From the NCBI GenBank assembly GCA_013396655.1, contig WBMV01005982.1, positions 62,543 through 126,542 of the forward strand: 64,000 nt of DNA, given 5' to 3'. Shown here one piece after another: positions 1 to 13,440 of the stretch (position 1 is its first letter; the number at the start of each line of letters is the position of its first letter). Origin of the DNA: Campylorhamphus procurvoides. Lineage: Eukaryota; Chordata; Aves; Passeriformes; Dendrocolaptidae. The position numbers and the translations under genes were made by a program. The notes beneath the pieces are model-generated. The model was given only the letters and a program-made list of their open reading frames with translations, ran no database searches and was not told where the DNA came from.

Positions 1-1204
1 GCTTTTTTTTTTCCCCTTCATTTAAACTTCAGGATGATTTTACATTCTGTGGCTAAATTCACTTCTCTTTGGCCCTCTATTATCTGGTTATCTCCAAACA
101 ACCTTTTAATTTTTTTTTCTTTTCCAGTTGTGTTGTACAGTATAGTTGGGATAATTCCAGAGGTTTAACAGCCTCTCTTCCCATCTGCTTTCTTGAAATT
201 GTGCATTCTGAATTGGTACTGCCATCTGGGTAGGAATAAGATCTTCTGATGGAGTGGAATAATTTAATGTAAACTATGATGAAGGCATTACATGAATGGG
301 AGACAGAGATGTCAATGAAAATCTAGTCCCACCCCATGATCAGAGAAATCTTTCCCTGGCTAGAGCAGTTAAACCATTTTCCCATGCAGGTTTTTAGGTA
401 TTAAATCAAGCTCTTCCAGTGAGCAGTAATTTCACTTAGAGTCCTGGAAATTACAAAAGGGAAGTTATAATGGCACAATAACTGCAAACATCATGTATTT
501 ATAGTGGACCTATATATGCAACATCTCCTCAGAAACCATGTGAAAGTTGCTGGGTGTTCCATCACCTCAATGTACATCAGTACATTGATGTAAAGTCCAT
601 GATGCTGATATACAGTAGGATACAGTTGTGATATAAGACACAAGTATTCCACCCCTTTTTTTATCCCACTTTTGCCTTTTGGTAAGTTGCAGTGTAGAAG
701 ACTAGCAGAATATCCATGTTCTGCCCTCAGCAACATTGCTAGGGAACTTCATGCCTATATTTTTTTCATTGTGCAAGGTAAAGAACTGTGGATATAGAAA
801 CATGCTTGTTTCCCAGAATGCTTGATTCCAAGGGTGCTTGAGTCTATTCTTCCTACCAAAGAAATATGTCTGACATTTTCAAGAAGTGAGTTAAATTTTA
901 GCCCAGGAGTGAAGGTGAAATGTATTGAAATAAATGCTGTCCTTGGTCCAGCCCTTTGGTAGTCCATGACACTGATTTCAGTGTACCTGATTGAAACTAT
1001 TAATACAACCATTAGGTTTCACCTGGAGGACTAGATATCTTTGTGCACAAAATTACTTCCTTTCTCCAGCTTCCACAGTCTGTGGATGTGAACTTCATAC
1101 TAATAAAAATAGTCTAAATTATTTTGCTAAAAAACCACTATAATATATAGATAAGTTCCAGAAAAAAGCTTAAGGATGATCTTAATTTTAGTACTTAATG
1201 AAAA
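1..1204. other. Unique AT-rich noncoding sequence
   Basis: I see no gene, RNA or recognisable repeat here. The two minus-strand frames of 81 and 85 codons (491-736 and 755-1012) have no domain, no flanking splice signals that I can support and no codon structure, so I treat them as chance. The stretch starts in a short T tract at 3-12. Confidence 0.7.
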
Positions 1205-1263
1205 GCTTACTAGATGATTATAAATGTCCTCTCCACCTCAAGCCATTCTATGGTTCTATGATT
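1205..1263 (+). mobile_element. CR1 LINE 3'-terminal fragment (tiny)
   Basis: The stretch reads like the last ~55 bases of a CR1 element in plus orientation. It has an ACTAGATGAT-like block, then CTCTCCACCTCAAGCCATTC, and closes with the diagnostic 3' repeat units TTCTATGG and TTCTATGATT. CR1 copies are usually 5'-truncated and end in such 8-bp units, so a solo tail is normal. The upstream boundary is a guess, because divergence hides where the element starts. No coding part is present. Confidence 0.7.
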
Positions 1264-4200
1264 GATAGAAAATCAAGCCTTTAGCTTTCTGCTGAAGAAG
1301 AATGGGTATGTTGTCTATATGCAGTCTAACACTGTCCATGTTTGATTGTGTTACTTGAACAGTTTCAAAATTCTTTGTTTTTTTATAGAACACTTACTAG
1401 ATAAAATTAGGGTTGCTGATGGAGAGAATATGGGCAATAGTTTTGTTTAATTACCCTTGTTTGGAATCTAATAATCTTTACTGGCTAAAGTTTACGGTAT
1501 TACCTAAGTGATCTCCTTTAGGTATTTCTTTTGCTTATAAGAATATGCACCTCAATGGGAATCTGCAGTAATTTTGTAGTCTGAGACTTTGCTGTCCTCA
1601 CAGAATAAATTTCAGGAAGTTATGAATCAAAGCAGTGTAGACATTTTAAGGAATTGAAAACCTTGTGTCATAAAAATTTTTGCTTTCTTTTATTTACAAT
1701 CATCCTTTAAATTAATTGAAGAACAAGAATTTAAAATAAATCATGGAGTAGAAGTAAGATTGAGTTAACTAAAATATTAAAAGTGGAAACTAAGGGAGAC
1801 ATCAACCCCACCACCTCCAGTTATGTCAAACTAGTTTTTTGTACAGGCCTTTTATATTTTCACAATAGAATTAATAGTGTTTGCCCAGAGAGCTCTGGGC
1901 AAACTCAGCTAAAGTGATTTTGCATGTATGTACAAGTTGCTTTTTCCTTGAGTGAGATGTAAGAATGCTTCTGGAGTCTCTGCCACCACACTTAAAAACA
2001 CACTAGGCCTTTCTGCAGCAAACAATGAATCAAGCAACCAAATGAGAAAAAAACCCAAACTATTACCTTTTTTTCAGAGGAGCCTCATGGATTAGATAGG
2101 GTATCTGCAAAGCAGGGAGATATGGCACAAATGTTACCGCATTGTGCCTACGGGCATTCAAATAGAGTAAGGTAAAACAAGAAAACAAAAAACTTACAGG
2201 AACTGATTTCTGGAACTGTGTGCCTGCACTCCCTTGTGGTTCCTGGAGAAATGCTGAGGAGTCTCCTTAGGTCACTCAAAGAGCTGTGTGTAGGCTGCTT
2301 TGATAGCACTGCTAACTTCAGTGAATTGGATCCACAGAAACCTCAGCTCCTTTTCAACTTTCTTGAGCTACAGAAACCTGTTGGGTAGTTCTGCTGGAGC
2401 ACATTTGCTCTCTGATATATGCTAAAGCTATTTAGAGCTACAAGGGAAATTACAGCTGGTGACTAGGAGAGGTTTGAAGGAGAAAGTGTCTGTTATCCAG
2501 ATATATAAGTTCTTCTGCCATTCTCACATAAGAGCAACTTTCTGACCAGGAACTGAAGCAGCTGTTCCCAGTCCACTGACAGCATGGGAAGCACAGCCTT
2601 GTGAGGGTACTCAGTCTGCCTGGAGAGTGCCTTCACAAAATGCTGGCTTTGAGCTGAGCATCTGGCCCAAGAGTCCTGGAAGTTGGAAGCTGTAGTCTGC
2701 TTCTCACTTAGAAATCCAGTTAATTCTCCATCAACCTTTAGTCAGCAACACTGTTATATTTCACAGCATTCAAATAAAAATTTTAATGTCTTTTAAGGCT
2801 TAGTAATTTTATTAAACTCATTTACCCTTCTGTAAGTCATGTGAGAGGGCTGATGGAAAAAGAGGAAAAAGAATGTTGCTATTGCTCCCTGAGATTGTCA
2901 TAATATAAAGGTGGTACAGAATAAATTAATAATTTCAAAGTTTAAATAGGGTAAATTCTGTACAGATTAATGACAGATTAATAGCTTTGAATGTGTGATA
3001 CAATAGATAGTGAACCATGGAGGTGTATGCTTTTTGGTCAGATACCTACCCAAAACCAGATACTTCTGGCATCCATTATGGTACTTCAACAAAAAATAAT
3101 AAAACCCAGGAATGGATAGATGTGAAACAGAACCCCTTCTGCTTGCAATAACACCTTAGAGGGGAAAGGACTTAAAAATATAGAGAAGATAACCACCTCC
3201 AATTTATTTTCCTTTTTCTGGGTATTTTCTAAGCATAATGATTCTATTTTACTCTCTTTGAAGAAATCACAATATGGAGGAGATATTACCAACGGCATTT
3301 GAAGTCAATGTGACCTTCTGGTGAAAGAGTTTTTTATTTAAGGGCTGACTGGCTGTTCTTGGAGTGCTCAGGAGGTGTAATCTGGAACAGTTTGAATATA
3401 GTGCTACTGCTATTATTTGGTAGCATTCTTCTTCTTGGTAAAAGCAACACAAGAATTGTTCACTTGGCATTGGACACAATAAATGCCCAGCAAAGAAGTA
3501 CCAATAAAGATTCAGTAAGGAATATTAGATCTGGTATTCTAGCAATGGGTATTATTCTGATTGCAACAGTAAATGTGAGTATCTTCAATGCTGAGACATC
3601 ACTAGTGATGCAAAGGCTACAAGACTTTGAATATCTCTCTATGCCAGCCTAGAAAGGATCAGATTTTATAGGAATTAAAAAGTGTGCTAGAGGGAGAACT
3701 TTGCATGAACTTTACAAGCTTATCATTAAAATTATTTTAACAATAGCCTAAAATGGGCAGAGGACATGCAAAAGGAAAGATTTTCTTATACAGTGGCACT
3801 TGTTTATTGTGGAGAACAGATGACACGATTCCTGAAAATTTTGAATTATAGTATTTCAGCATCAGACAAACCATTCTGAAGTTCTTTTCTATATTAGAAA
3901 GACTTCTGCAGAAAAGCATAAATCTTAAAATGGTAAAAGTTTGCCTTCCATTTTCAAGATAAGAACTTTACTGAAAAGCTTATATTATGTATTTATTAGT
4001 GGAGAGTTCACAGGTGGGTTGCCTAGCAGTTCATTTCGCAGACACATTCATTGTTGACTTCATGAGCTAACAGAAGGACCCCCCCTCCCCCTTTTCTGCA
4101 TATCTAGCCTGCAGTGGTTAGATTTACTAGAGAATGATGCACAAAATCCCCACATATGAATATGTCAAGGGATATTTTCTGCAAGCCTAAGTGCCTCATT

Positions 4201-6040
4201 TAACTTATTTGTTTTTCCAACCAAAAGCTAGTGAGCTTGACTTACATGATTACTGAGCTTTGTTTTCTAGTTCTCGCCATCAGTTCATTCCAGAACTGGT
4301 AAAATGCATGGTCCTGATGTGTATTTTTCTTTCCAATTTTTCAATGAATGAAGAATTCCCCACATTAGAAGTTCCGATCTCAGTAAGTATATTCCCAATT
4401 GCATTGGGTGAAGTAAATACTAGAGTACATGATTAAATTTGTCATACCTTCCTGTTTGTCTGAAAAAGCAAAGACATCCATGCTGCATTTTAGGGAAAGA
4501 TCATCAGTTAGAGTAAATGAGCATGGTCATTTCACATGATTTCAAATAATGCAAGTGGTAGTCCACAAAACAAAAAGAAACTGGTTTTGTAGCAAATTTA
4601 TTCTACCATCCTGAAATAAAATAATAGCTGCAGAAGGTAATGTGCTGATGAAGAGACAAAAGAAAGGCATTCAAGTTTGCATGGTTACCTAAGGAGCTAT
4701 CAGACACATCAGTAAAATCATTTTTTTTTTTTGAGTAGTATAAGCTTTTCACTTTAATTGAAGCTATTATTTGCAGACAAATGTTAGGCTAATGGAGGAA
4801 GGGAGAAAGATGTGATGTATAGTTTCAGAAGGAGATAAAGATCTTGATAAAAGAAGGCATAGAAGGACAGAAGCATAATTAAGCTGGACTGAATGTGGAG
4901 GTCATGGTAGAATAACAGGTATCAAAGGATGCAAAAGCAGCAAAGCGTTGGCATGGTGACTGGGAGGCACTTTAGTATTAAATATAGTGCATTTCAGATG
5001 AAAACATGGAATAGCAGCCTGATCACAAATAGTGCTAGATTTTCAGTGATTCACATAACCAAAACCTAAATGAAAATCTTGGTCTTCTGCTCTACTAAAT
5101 CAATACTTTGTTTTCAATTAGATTTTTTATAACTTTCTAGATTTTGAGGCTTGTAGTAAGTTCTGTTCCAACTTGTAATTCTTACAGCATTAGTTTTCAT
5201 CAGGTTGCTCTTACTGATTTCCTTTACATTTTTTTTAAAAAAGGAGCTTCCTGTTTTCTTCTAAACCATCATAGTCCTGATTTTGTTGTTGGTGGTGCTT
5301 AGTTAGAACATGCTGTGCTCCATTCTTCAGCTGTGACAGTGTTTCAGTGATGTCTGAAGACCAGGGAACAATTACATAAAAAAACTTCCCTTTACCTATA
5401 CATGGCTTATATAATGATTTTGTTGTTTCTAAAATGTATTTTGAAAATTGTTGGTTATAGCTCTAGTGACCTTGAAAGCGTTGTTTTCTTAAAGAACATG
5501 CATGACAGAATAGAGTCCTCATTCTCTGCCTGTGAACCATAAAATAAATATTGGCAAATTGACCAGATCTCTCTTTTACCTGCTATCAGCTCTCAAAGAT
5601 CTTTATAAAATTACTGGATGTCTAATTGGAAGACAATGCTTGTGATGTGTTCTCTGCAACAAATTCTTTAATTTCAGTACTGTAAATGATTATTAATTGC
5701 AAATTTATATAACAAATACATTATAGTAATTTATATGCAATAGATTATAAATTAATATAATTCATAAATAATTAATGACAACCCAATTAGTCAAGTTTAG
5801 GGTTCCCTTTTAGGTAAGTGGGTGCTTTGTCTCCCACATATCTACTGACTATTGTTACAGTAAAGGTCACTACAAAAACAGTAGTCTTACCCAGGCGGAC
5901 TCTGCGTTCTCTATGTGTGTTACTGATACACAGTGTGAATTTGCATGCTGGTGATCTACGCTGCACCTGACCTGCACAGGTTCTGTAAATTTAACAGTGC
6001 GCTATATGTGCACCAGAGGAAACCCTTGCAGGTGACTCCT
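1264..6040. other. Unique noncoding sequence, no gene seen
   Basis: This is mostly AT-rich sequence without recognisable repeats. It holds a GC-rich hairpin at 1879-1904 (listed separately), a C-rich tract at about 4079-4091 and a T12 tract at 4721-4732. The part from about 2100 to 2700 is somewhat richer in GC and has a TATATAAG-like string near 2500, but I could not establish LTR ends. A plus-strand frame at 3359-3652 (97 codons) is hydrophobic by composition and is not supported as a gene. Confidence 0.65.
1879..1904. repeat. GC-rich perfect hairpin, 12-bp arms
   Basis: Left arm GTTTGCCCAGAG (1879-1890) and right arm CTCTGGGCAAAC (1893-1904) are exact reverse complements separated by AG. 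The arms are about 58% GC in an AT-rich neighbourhood. With only two bases between the arms it would be a cruciform or palindrome rather than a comfortable RNA stem-loop. No function is assigned. Confidence 0.85.
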
Positions 6041-7970
6041 TAGAACCATAGTGCTCTGCTGGGATCGTTCAGGTTGGAAGGGATCTTCAGACATCATCTA
6101 GTTCAATGAAGCAGCTGTAAGATCAAAATTTTTTTGGGAAATATCTAGTCACATCTTGAAAACCTCCAAGGATGGAAGCCATACAACCATTTTTTATACC
6201 GGCTAGGCTTCTTGATTGTTCTTGTGTGAAAGATACTGCCTTATATCCAGTTAAAAACCTATACCCTTTGTCTCTCATCTTCCTGTCCTGGACCATTCCA
6301 TGGTAATTTCTGTGATTCCTCTGATAGCTCCAGGGAGGTATGAGAAGGCTACTATTAAACCTCTCCGATCCCATACTCTTTTCCAGGCTGAACAAACCCA
6401 GTTGCCTCAGCTGGTCTGCCATCTAGCATGTGACTTCTTTGGTGTCCGCACATTGAAGGCATTATAATCAACATTATTCATCATGAAAAAAGATGCTGCA
6501 TATAATATTCCACCTGTGGTGGAATTGCTGACTAGAGGAACAGTAGTTTCGTTGATCTGTTGGCTATGCTGCTGTGAATACTGCTCAGGGGACAGCAGAC
6601 TTGCCTTGTTGCTGGGGCACATTGCTGACTTGCTTTCAGCTTGCTGTTTTAGCAGGGTCCTATTTTCAACACAGCTTCTTGCCAGCCTGTATTGGTACAA
6701 GTGGTTCTTGCTTTCCATGTGCTGGACTTTGCACTTATCCTTTCTGGATTTCATAGGGTTTCTATAGGCTGTTAATGCTATCCTGTCTTAAGTGCCTCTG
6801 TTTGATGGCACTGTTCTCAAGCTTATTATCTGGTCCCATTAACTTGGTGTCATCTGCAACACTGGAGACGGTGCGATCCACTGACTCTTCCAGGTCATTG
6901 ATAAAGGTATTAAATGGGACAGCTCTCCAAAGATACTGCTGCAGTACTCCTTTTGTTATTGCCGTCAAGGTAGAACATAACCCATTCATGCATACCATTG
7001 AAGCCTAACCATATAACTTTCTGGTTTTCCATCTACCCAGGCCATAACAGCCTAACCTGGAATGCAAGGCTACTGTAGGAGACATTTGAAAGCCACTGAA
7101 AACTGTGGTGAATGATGTCTTTTGCTCTCTAATTACTCACGGATCCAGACACTTTTCTTCATAGAAAGCAAGGAGGTTGGTCTGATGCGATTTTTTCTTG
7201 ATAATTCCAACAGCTATCTTTTTCTCTGAAGCAACACCAAAGGTGTGTTCCAGGAGAATTTGTTCAGTGATTTTCCTGACTGAATGAGGTTGACTGGCCC
7301 TGGAGGTCCCTTTTTTTGGCCTTTTTTGAAGATGACTGTGATGTTTACCCATCTCCAGTTTTCAGGGATCTCCCCTGATCTCTATCACCTTTAAAAAACA
7401 GTAGAGGAAGCCCTTTAATGGCATCAGCCTTTTTCTCTCCACTTTCTCTCAGATGCCTTCTGCCCAGAACTGTGAATTTCTGGAGATAAAGTTCTCTCTG
7501 TTAATCTCTGATTCAACCCCTCATCCCCTGGTCTTAGTCTTTCTCCTTGAACTTTACCTCTAATCATGGAGGCTTGGAGGAACTTGATGGCAAAGAAAGC
7601 ATGGAGTAACTCATCTTCATGTGTGCCTCCTCTTGGCAATCACCCAGCCTCTTCATCTATGTTGCTATTTTGTTATTGTTCTGCTTTTACGCCTGATGTA
7701 AAGCAGAAACTCTCCATTGTGCTTTGAAATTCCTTGCAGATATCCAATTAAGCTGGGGTTTTCCCAACAGCATCCTAAGGCAGTGCCCAGACAATACCTC
7801 TGAATTCTGTTTTAGCCAGTCCTTTCTTCATCCTCTCATATGCTACACCTTTGCTCTGCAGCTCTATCATGAGTTACCCGTCAAGACAAGCTGGTCTTTA
7901 TTTTTTTTTTTTTTAGCACTAGATTAGACTGTTCTTGCATTCCCTGAGCTATTCTTTCATGTTCCCAGGA
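6041..7970 (-). mobile_element. Old CR1 LINE, ~1.9 kb ORF2 remnant with 3' end
   Basis: Read on the minus strand, this is a degenerate CR1 element. Its 3' end lies near 6041, where the plus strand reads CAGGTTGGAAGGGATCTTCA and CATCTAGTTC, the reverse complement of the CR1 tail. Moving upward, 6365-6420 encodes a block like LRQLGLFSLEK, and 6840-6925 encodes VPFNTFINDLEE followed by VADDTKL, the reverse-transcriptase catalytic block, with the two aspartates retained at 6849-6854. At 7150-7640 the order of segments matches the RT palm and fingers region, and 7735-7895 resembles the linker between endonuclease and RT. A T14 tract interrupts it at 7901-7914. Many stops and frameshifts break it, so it cannot encode a functional protein. 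The middle (about 6430-6760) has the expected length but is very diverged. The upper boundary near 7970 is approximate. Confidence 0.85.
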
Positions 7971-9471
7971 CCGACACATCCAATAATAGTGCTGACATTT
8001 CTTGTCACAGACAAGACAGGGATTTGTGGTATAAGTTATTGAGCAACTGGCTTTTTTCTTCTTTACAACTGCTTTCCTGTATTACTTGTTATGTGAATTT
8101 CAGGTTTTAAAATGTAATAATCACTTAACATCATTTGAACCTGAATATTCCCTGGCTGAGAAGGCACTGAAGCTATGAGCAAATAAAACCTGTTTATGCT
8201 GCCTAATTCCAATCAGAATTGCGGCACTGTTCCATAGTATCTCTGCTGGATGAACCAGAACTGGCACATCCATTGATTTCTACCAGCTGTTTTCTGCCAA
8301 TTCTAGTTCCTGACAGGTAGCAAGCTGTGTAGCTGGCAGCAAAGAATCTCAAACAGTTCAAATATGCCCCAGGGAGGGCACTTGCTTACCCAAAGCCCAT
8401 CAAGGAATTGCTATTATGCTTCACAAGATACATATACATTCACCACATCTGTCTCCTATTATTTGTACTCAGAACTGACAAAGGGCTGAGATAAACATGT
8501 GCCTGCTTAATACTGTGCAAGAACAAGGTGCTTGTAAGAGACGAACATTGTAGACATCTTGGTGAATAATTTCCTAATGAAAATTCTCTTATATACTTTG
8601 AAATGTTTCCATAGCTGGTTTATACTTTAAGAGACCACATCGTCCATTTGAATACCAAGACAACCTATTCAAGGACTTTAAATCTAAATTTGTTCATTTT
8701 CATCTGGTGCTTTGACAGTCTTACAACATAGTACAAGCAGCCTTTATCTGGGGACCTGCTGCCTTCTACAGTTCCTTTTTGATCTCTCTGAGAGCTATCT
8801 TCACAATGAACCAGACAGAGGATTCTGTAAAATGCTTTCTGAAGCATTAATGGCTTAGGAGCGAGTCACCATAGCTTGACAAGCTACCTCTCCTAAAATG
8901 AACCATGCAACTGACCATGTGCAGGCTTCTAGCTCATTTCAAATAGAACCAAGTTTGCCTTTGCTTTTGTAACAAGGTAAAGGCATTCCTGTTATAAGTT
9001 GATGCAATGGATGATATTACTGGATAATAAATGGTAAAGTTTAAAGCCATGGCAACAGTTCTTAATTCCCTGTTCTTCGCCAAGTTGCTTTAGGTAAAAG
9101 TGAGGTGATAAACTTGGAAGATCTTGTGCCCACAGATTCTTTGGTCATGAGCAGGAGTTTAAGGATGAACTACTTTACAAAGTGAACTTTGTTAGGTAAA
9201 ACAGAGACGTGTTCCTGTGGAAATATTAGTATGCCTCTGTGGGAGAGCTTATTTTGCCAACACTGTTACAGGTTTCAAAACCTGTCCTGTGAGTTCCCTT
9301 TTAAGATCTTGAATGAGAATCTTGAATAAGATCTTATTCTATCTAATAGATGGTAGTGGATATAGAAGGTATTAGGATATTATGCAGAAGACAGACATTT
9401 ATGAAACTGTCTGGTGGCTTCATTTAGAGTGTCATTAGAGGCTCAGCATTTGTACGTAACATGGAGGTTGG

Positions 9472-9510
9472 TGGTGTGTGTGTTGTGGTGTTGTTTTTTT
9501 TTTTTTTTTT
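9472..9510. repeat. GT-rich stretch and T17 tract
   Basis: GTGGTGTGTGTGTTGTGG is followed by GTTG and then seventeen T (9494-9510), ending at ATCTGGGGGG. It is a simple-sequence tract likely to vary in length between individuals. I do not see a retroposon body on either side that would make it a poly(A) tail. Confidence 0.8.
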
Positions 9511-12298
9511 ATCTGGGGGGCTAAGCAGGGAGTACAGATGCTCACTTTGTAACTGATTTGGAGTGACAGGGATTTAATGTAGCCCTGCAGTAACTGACCT
9601 GAAGCATTCATGATTCTGTGCCTTAAGCAAGAAGGAATAAATTATTCTACTACCTTTCACTGTCATTTTAAATCTGTAAGGGAACTGTGCAGTATAAAAA
9701 CTTTAAGACTGTGATTCTATTGTTAACATATGATTTCTTTAAGTGAGCTGTCAAAGATTGAAACACTTGCCCAGTGCAAGTGTTATTATTTTTTCAATCA
9801 GAAACCAATAAAACATTTTATAAAGGGATTCTAAAGTGTATTTGTTAATTACAGTCGTCATATAGTCTTTCAAATGCTAATGGTCTGACTCAAATTTCAC
9901 TTTGTTTAGTTGTGTTAGAAGTTATGATTAAAGAATGGTATAGCTTTATAGTTGTTTTACTGCCATCTGTGTGCACCAGGCAATAACTATGTACAGATGG
10001 TTGTGATTCAGAGACAGGTTGCCACATGCAAAATAAGTATGTTTCAGTTATTTTAATAAGATTTATTGCAGCAGTCACAGTTAAATGCTTGAGCCTTAAT
10101 GATAATTGCTACTAATCCTTCAAGAAAAATGATCAGAGTTCAGTAAACCACAAGGAGCAGATTTTCCTGTAAACTTCAGAAACATTTCATCACAAAGGTA
10201 TACTTCCTGTGTTCATTTTGTGTTTGCTCTCCCTTGCCTTTCTTTTTTCTTCAACATTTATTCCTATATGTGTGCTCCTACATCATTTAGGATGAAAAGG
10301 CAAGAAAATGTTCTCTCATCCTCCATTTTTCTTCGCAGATATCAATTTTTATTTATGTTGAAAAACCTGAAGATTCCCAAATGAATTTAAAAAAATTGTA
10401 ACAAATCTGGTAGTAAGGCCAGATATTTCACAGAACTCTGGACTCCTTTGCGTTAGAGATTGGGCCGTGTTCAAACTCCAAACATGACCTTTTGTTTCTA
10501 TTTCTTTGATGGAAGCATTGCTTTGGTTTCTGTATTAGGGCTGACATCTTATATCTGTATTTGCCTTCTATACTCAGCAGTCACTTAGAAAATATGATAG
10601 TCCAGGACAAGACTTAAAGAACATCTGTAACATCCTAAAAATTTTAGGTTTATACCCCTCATGAACTGTCAGGAAAAAAGTCCTGTGTGTGGCCTCCCAA
10701 AGATACAGCTGGAATACCATTTTGTGCCTAAGAGTTTCAACACTTCAATGCCCCAAGAGGTACAATTCTTCATCTTGATTTTTATCTTAGATTGTTTACT
10801 TTCTGTTGGACAGTGAGATTTTTCAGCTCGATGCAGGTGTGAACATAAACAAATGAAGTGTGTGTGTGCATGCTAATAGAGGGGCGTGTGCATATATGTA
10901 GGTATATGTAGATATATGCATAATGTATAATATGTCATCCAGTAACGGATGGACTTAAACAACTATTTGTTTTTAGAAACCATCCTTGAGGTTTTCTTTC
11001 AATGTTCTTCAGTTTTAATTCAGACTGGTATGTTATTTTGTGGCTGGCACAAGGTCTCGCATACAACTGATAGAAATATGTGAGAGCCAGAAAAGGTCAT
11101 CAGTCCAGAAAAGTTATACCAATTTATTTTTATGTCCAAGTCATAATTCAGTTTTCACTGGTGATGTTACAGAAATTTGGAATTATACTGCATACCTGTA
11201 TGACAAAAAGAGTGCCAGAGACATTAGATAACCATCTTGAACATTTCAGGAAAAATGTTCATAACATTGTTGTGACATGGTTTTTCTGCTTGCTGTTGGT
11301 GTTGATTGTTCTGTAAAATCTTTTCACCAGCTATACCTTGAATTGCCATAAGCAGTCATAGAGAAATCACAGCTACAATGGCCCTACTGTTTACTGGGGG
11401 CTGCTATACCATTAGTATCTAGTGGTTCAGTATCTATTTGTTTTGCAAAATAGTGGTTGTGTTAGCATCTAAACTCCAACATAATGAAAATAATTGGAGT
11501 AACATTAAAAGAAGAAAGTTTTCCTTTTCTTCCTTCTTGTGTTTGACCTCTTTCTTTTGTGAGACTCTCTTTGCAGATGAATTTCAGTACTAGAAATATT
11601 TAAAAAAAAAGAAAAAAAAAGGGCAGCAAAAAATGACCTTTTCTCTCATCTTTTTGTATCTTGTGAAATACAGTCTTGCAGTGCCCCAAGGTGAGGAAGG
11701 TTGTCACTTTTTGTCTGTCTGCATTATTATTCTCTGCCACCATGAGGTTGTATTTAAGGGGAAGGGTGCTAAATCCTATTTTCACTCAAGGCTGTGATGA
11801 AATGGACTGAGAAGCCACCTCAGTTTCTGGATTGTTGAGTCTTTATTGTTGGCTGAAAAAACAGTTTCTAAAGAGGAATTTTTTAACATTGTTCTGCCAA
11901 TATGCAAAATTAAATGCTTGCAGGTACTTTTGTCTCTAAAATAATTCTTCTGAAGTCCTCAGTTGCAGTATGAGTAGTAACCATTTTATTCTTCTCTTTC
12001 AGACTGAGAAGATTTAAAACCAAATATAATGAAGATTGTTGAAACCATTTGGACAATAGTTTACTATGTATTTTAATACTGTACTCAATTTTTTGTTAAA
12101 AATTACCCCAAGGATAAAAACTTAATGCAGCTTCCTGCCAACACCTGTGACTGCCTAAATTAAAAAGCCATATTAGAAAAGTGTTTAAACACTCTCTGAA
12201 GACTCTAAAGGTGTAGCTGAAGCAGTTGGTAACTGAAGCTGCTTCAGATAAAGGATGGCAGACTGCAGATCAGTCTTAGGGCTGCTTTATGGTCTTTG

Positions 12299-12724
12299 TC
12301 ACTTGCCAGCGACTTCCAAAGGGCTACTCCTGTAGTTGTTTAGAGGTTTGGGTTTCCAGTCTGGAGGAGTGAGGAGAAGCATGGACTGGAGGAAGATAAG
12401 AATACTGACACTATCAGAATTGCTAGGTGCACAAGTATTAGATAAATTTAAGGCTGCTTTGGACCACTGAGCTAGGTGGAGAACCTGCAACATGCCAAAG
12501 AAATGGCCTTGAGCTCCATTAGGAGTAAATGGTAATATTGTGCTGCATTTCCTTGGCCTCCTCAGCTTGCCTTGCTGCAAATCAGCAAATATGACATTAA
12601 CAGCAAAGCCTGATAGGCTATGGTTTGCAGTAGGGTTTGTTGTGCCATTAGGAGACAGCAGACCTGCTATTAGAAAGTTATGAAAACCCTGGCTGCCTGA
12701 CTGGAACCAGAAATTTCCAGCCAT
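12299..12724 (-). other. 141-codon open frame, coding status unsupported
   Basis: This is the longest open frame outside CR1. It starts at an ATG at 12722-12724 and ends at the stop near 12299. The protein has no signal peptide, transmembrane segment or domain that I recognise, and its composition is mixed. The block of about 12200-12720 is visibly richer in GC than its flanks, which by itself lengthens open frames on both strands; the plus strand also has long open stretches here. Possible readings are a chance ORF, a decayed processed pseudogene or part of an unrecognised old repeat. I see no poly(A) tail or target-site duplication, and no promoter. Confidence 0.15.
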
Positions 12725-13440
12725 ACTGGTAACTAATCTTAAAGTCCTATTCTAACCACACATTTTTAAGCAATTCTAAATGATCACAAAGAGGCTCCAG
12801 AGAAGTACTGCATCTCTTTCTGTCCTAGCCTTACCTGCTGTGTGTCTGTCTCTATGTACAATAGTCTATAAATATGTGTGAGCATCTGTTACTATATTCC
12901 TTCCCATCTTTCCTCCACAAGCCAAGATTTCCATAGTCTGCTGCCACGGCACTTGTATATGACATTTTGAATGCATGAAGTGCAAAAGCATGACATTTTG
13001 AATTAGAAATTAATTTAACAAACGTGTCTGTTGGAAAAACGTTTAGATCCTCAAAATTTGTCAAATGATATTTTGAAAAGTTAAAAAGATATTGCAGAAA
13101 ATGAACTGAGGAAAGTTTAATGTGGAAGTTAAGGGGAAAAAAATATTCACCACTTGAGAGGCATCATGAGCCTAACAGAGAGGACATGAATTTGATGAAT
13201 GACATGAGGCAAGTTGCTACCCAGTACCGCTGTTGCATTTCTGCTCATTCCCTCTTGTTTAAACTTTTTAGGAGCAAAGACACTCAGAGTACGGAGTGTC
13301 CAATGGTGGCCTAGTCTAAGTTACGAAGTTGGCTGCAGTAGTCCCTGTGCACTAATGCAATGTAAGTAATAATTTTTTAGCATTTCTGAGTCGCTATAAA
13401 GAGTTAAAAATAAGTTGAGAATGGGCAAAATTGCCAAATT

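Larger units (their letters stand above)
7971..13440. other. Unique noncoding sequence with low-complexity tracts
   Basis: I see no supported gene. It contains a GT-rich stretch running into T17 (9472-9510), a GT/AT dinucleotide-like patch at about 10859-10935, and an A-rich patch at 11602-11620. The longest non-CR1 frame of the window (12299-12724, minus) is listed separately. The remaining short frames (for example 9890-10078 and 11040-11316) look like chance. Confidence 0.65.

Noticed and set aside
2100..2700. GC-richer block with TATATAAG, considered as a solo LTR
   Set aside because: No TG...CA ends, target-site duplication or polyadenylation arrangement could be identified.
3359..3652. 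97-codon plus-strand frame with hydrophobic segments (NSLNIVLLLLFGSILLLG)
   Set aside because: Hydrophobicity follows from T-rich codons; no domain, promoter or convincing splice sites. A GTGAGT inside it is not matched by an acceptor I could support.
6483..6767. 94-codon plus-strand frame
   Set aside because: It is the antisense of the minus-strand CR1 remnant.
11602..11620. A-rich tract considered as a retroposon poly(A) tail
   Set aside because: No recognisable body on either side; bird CR1 elements do not carry poly(A) tails.
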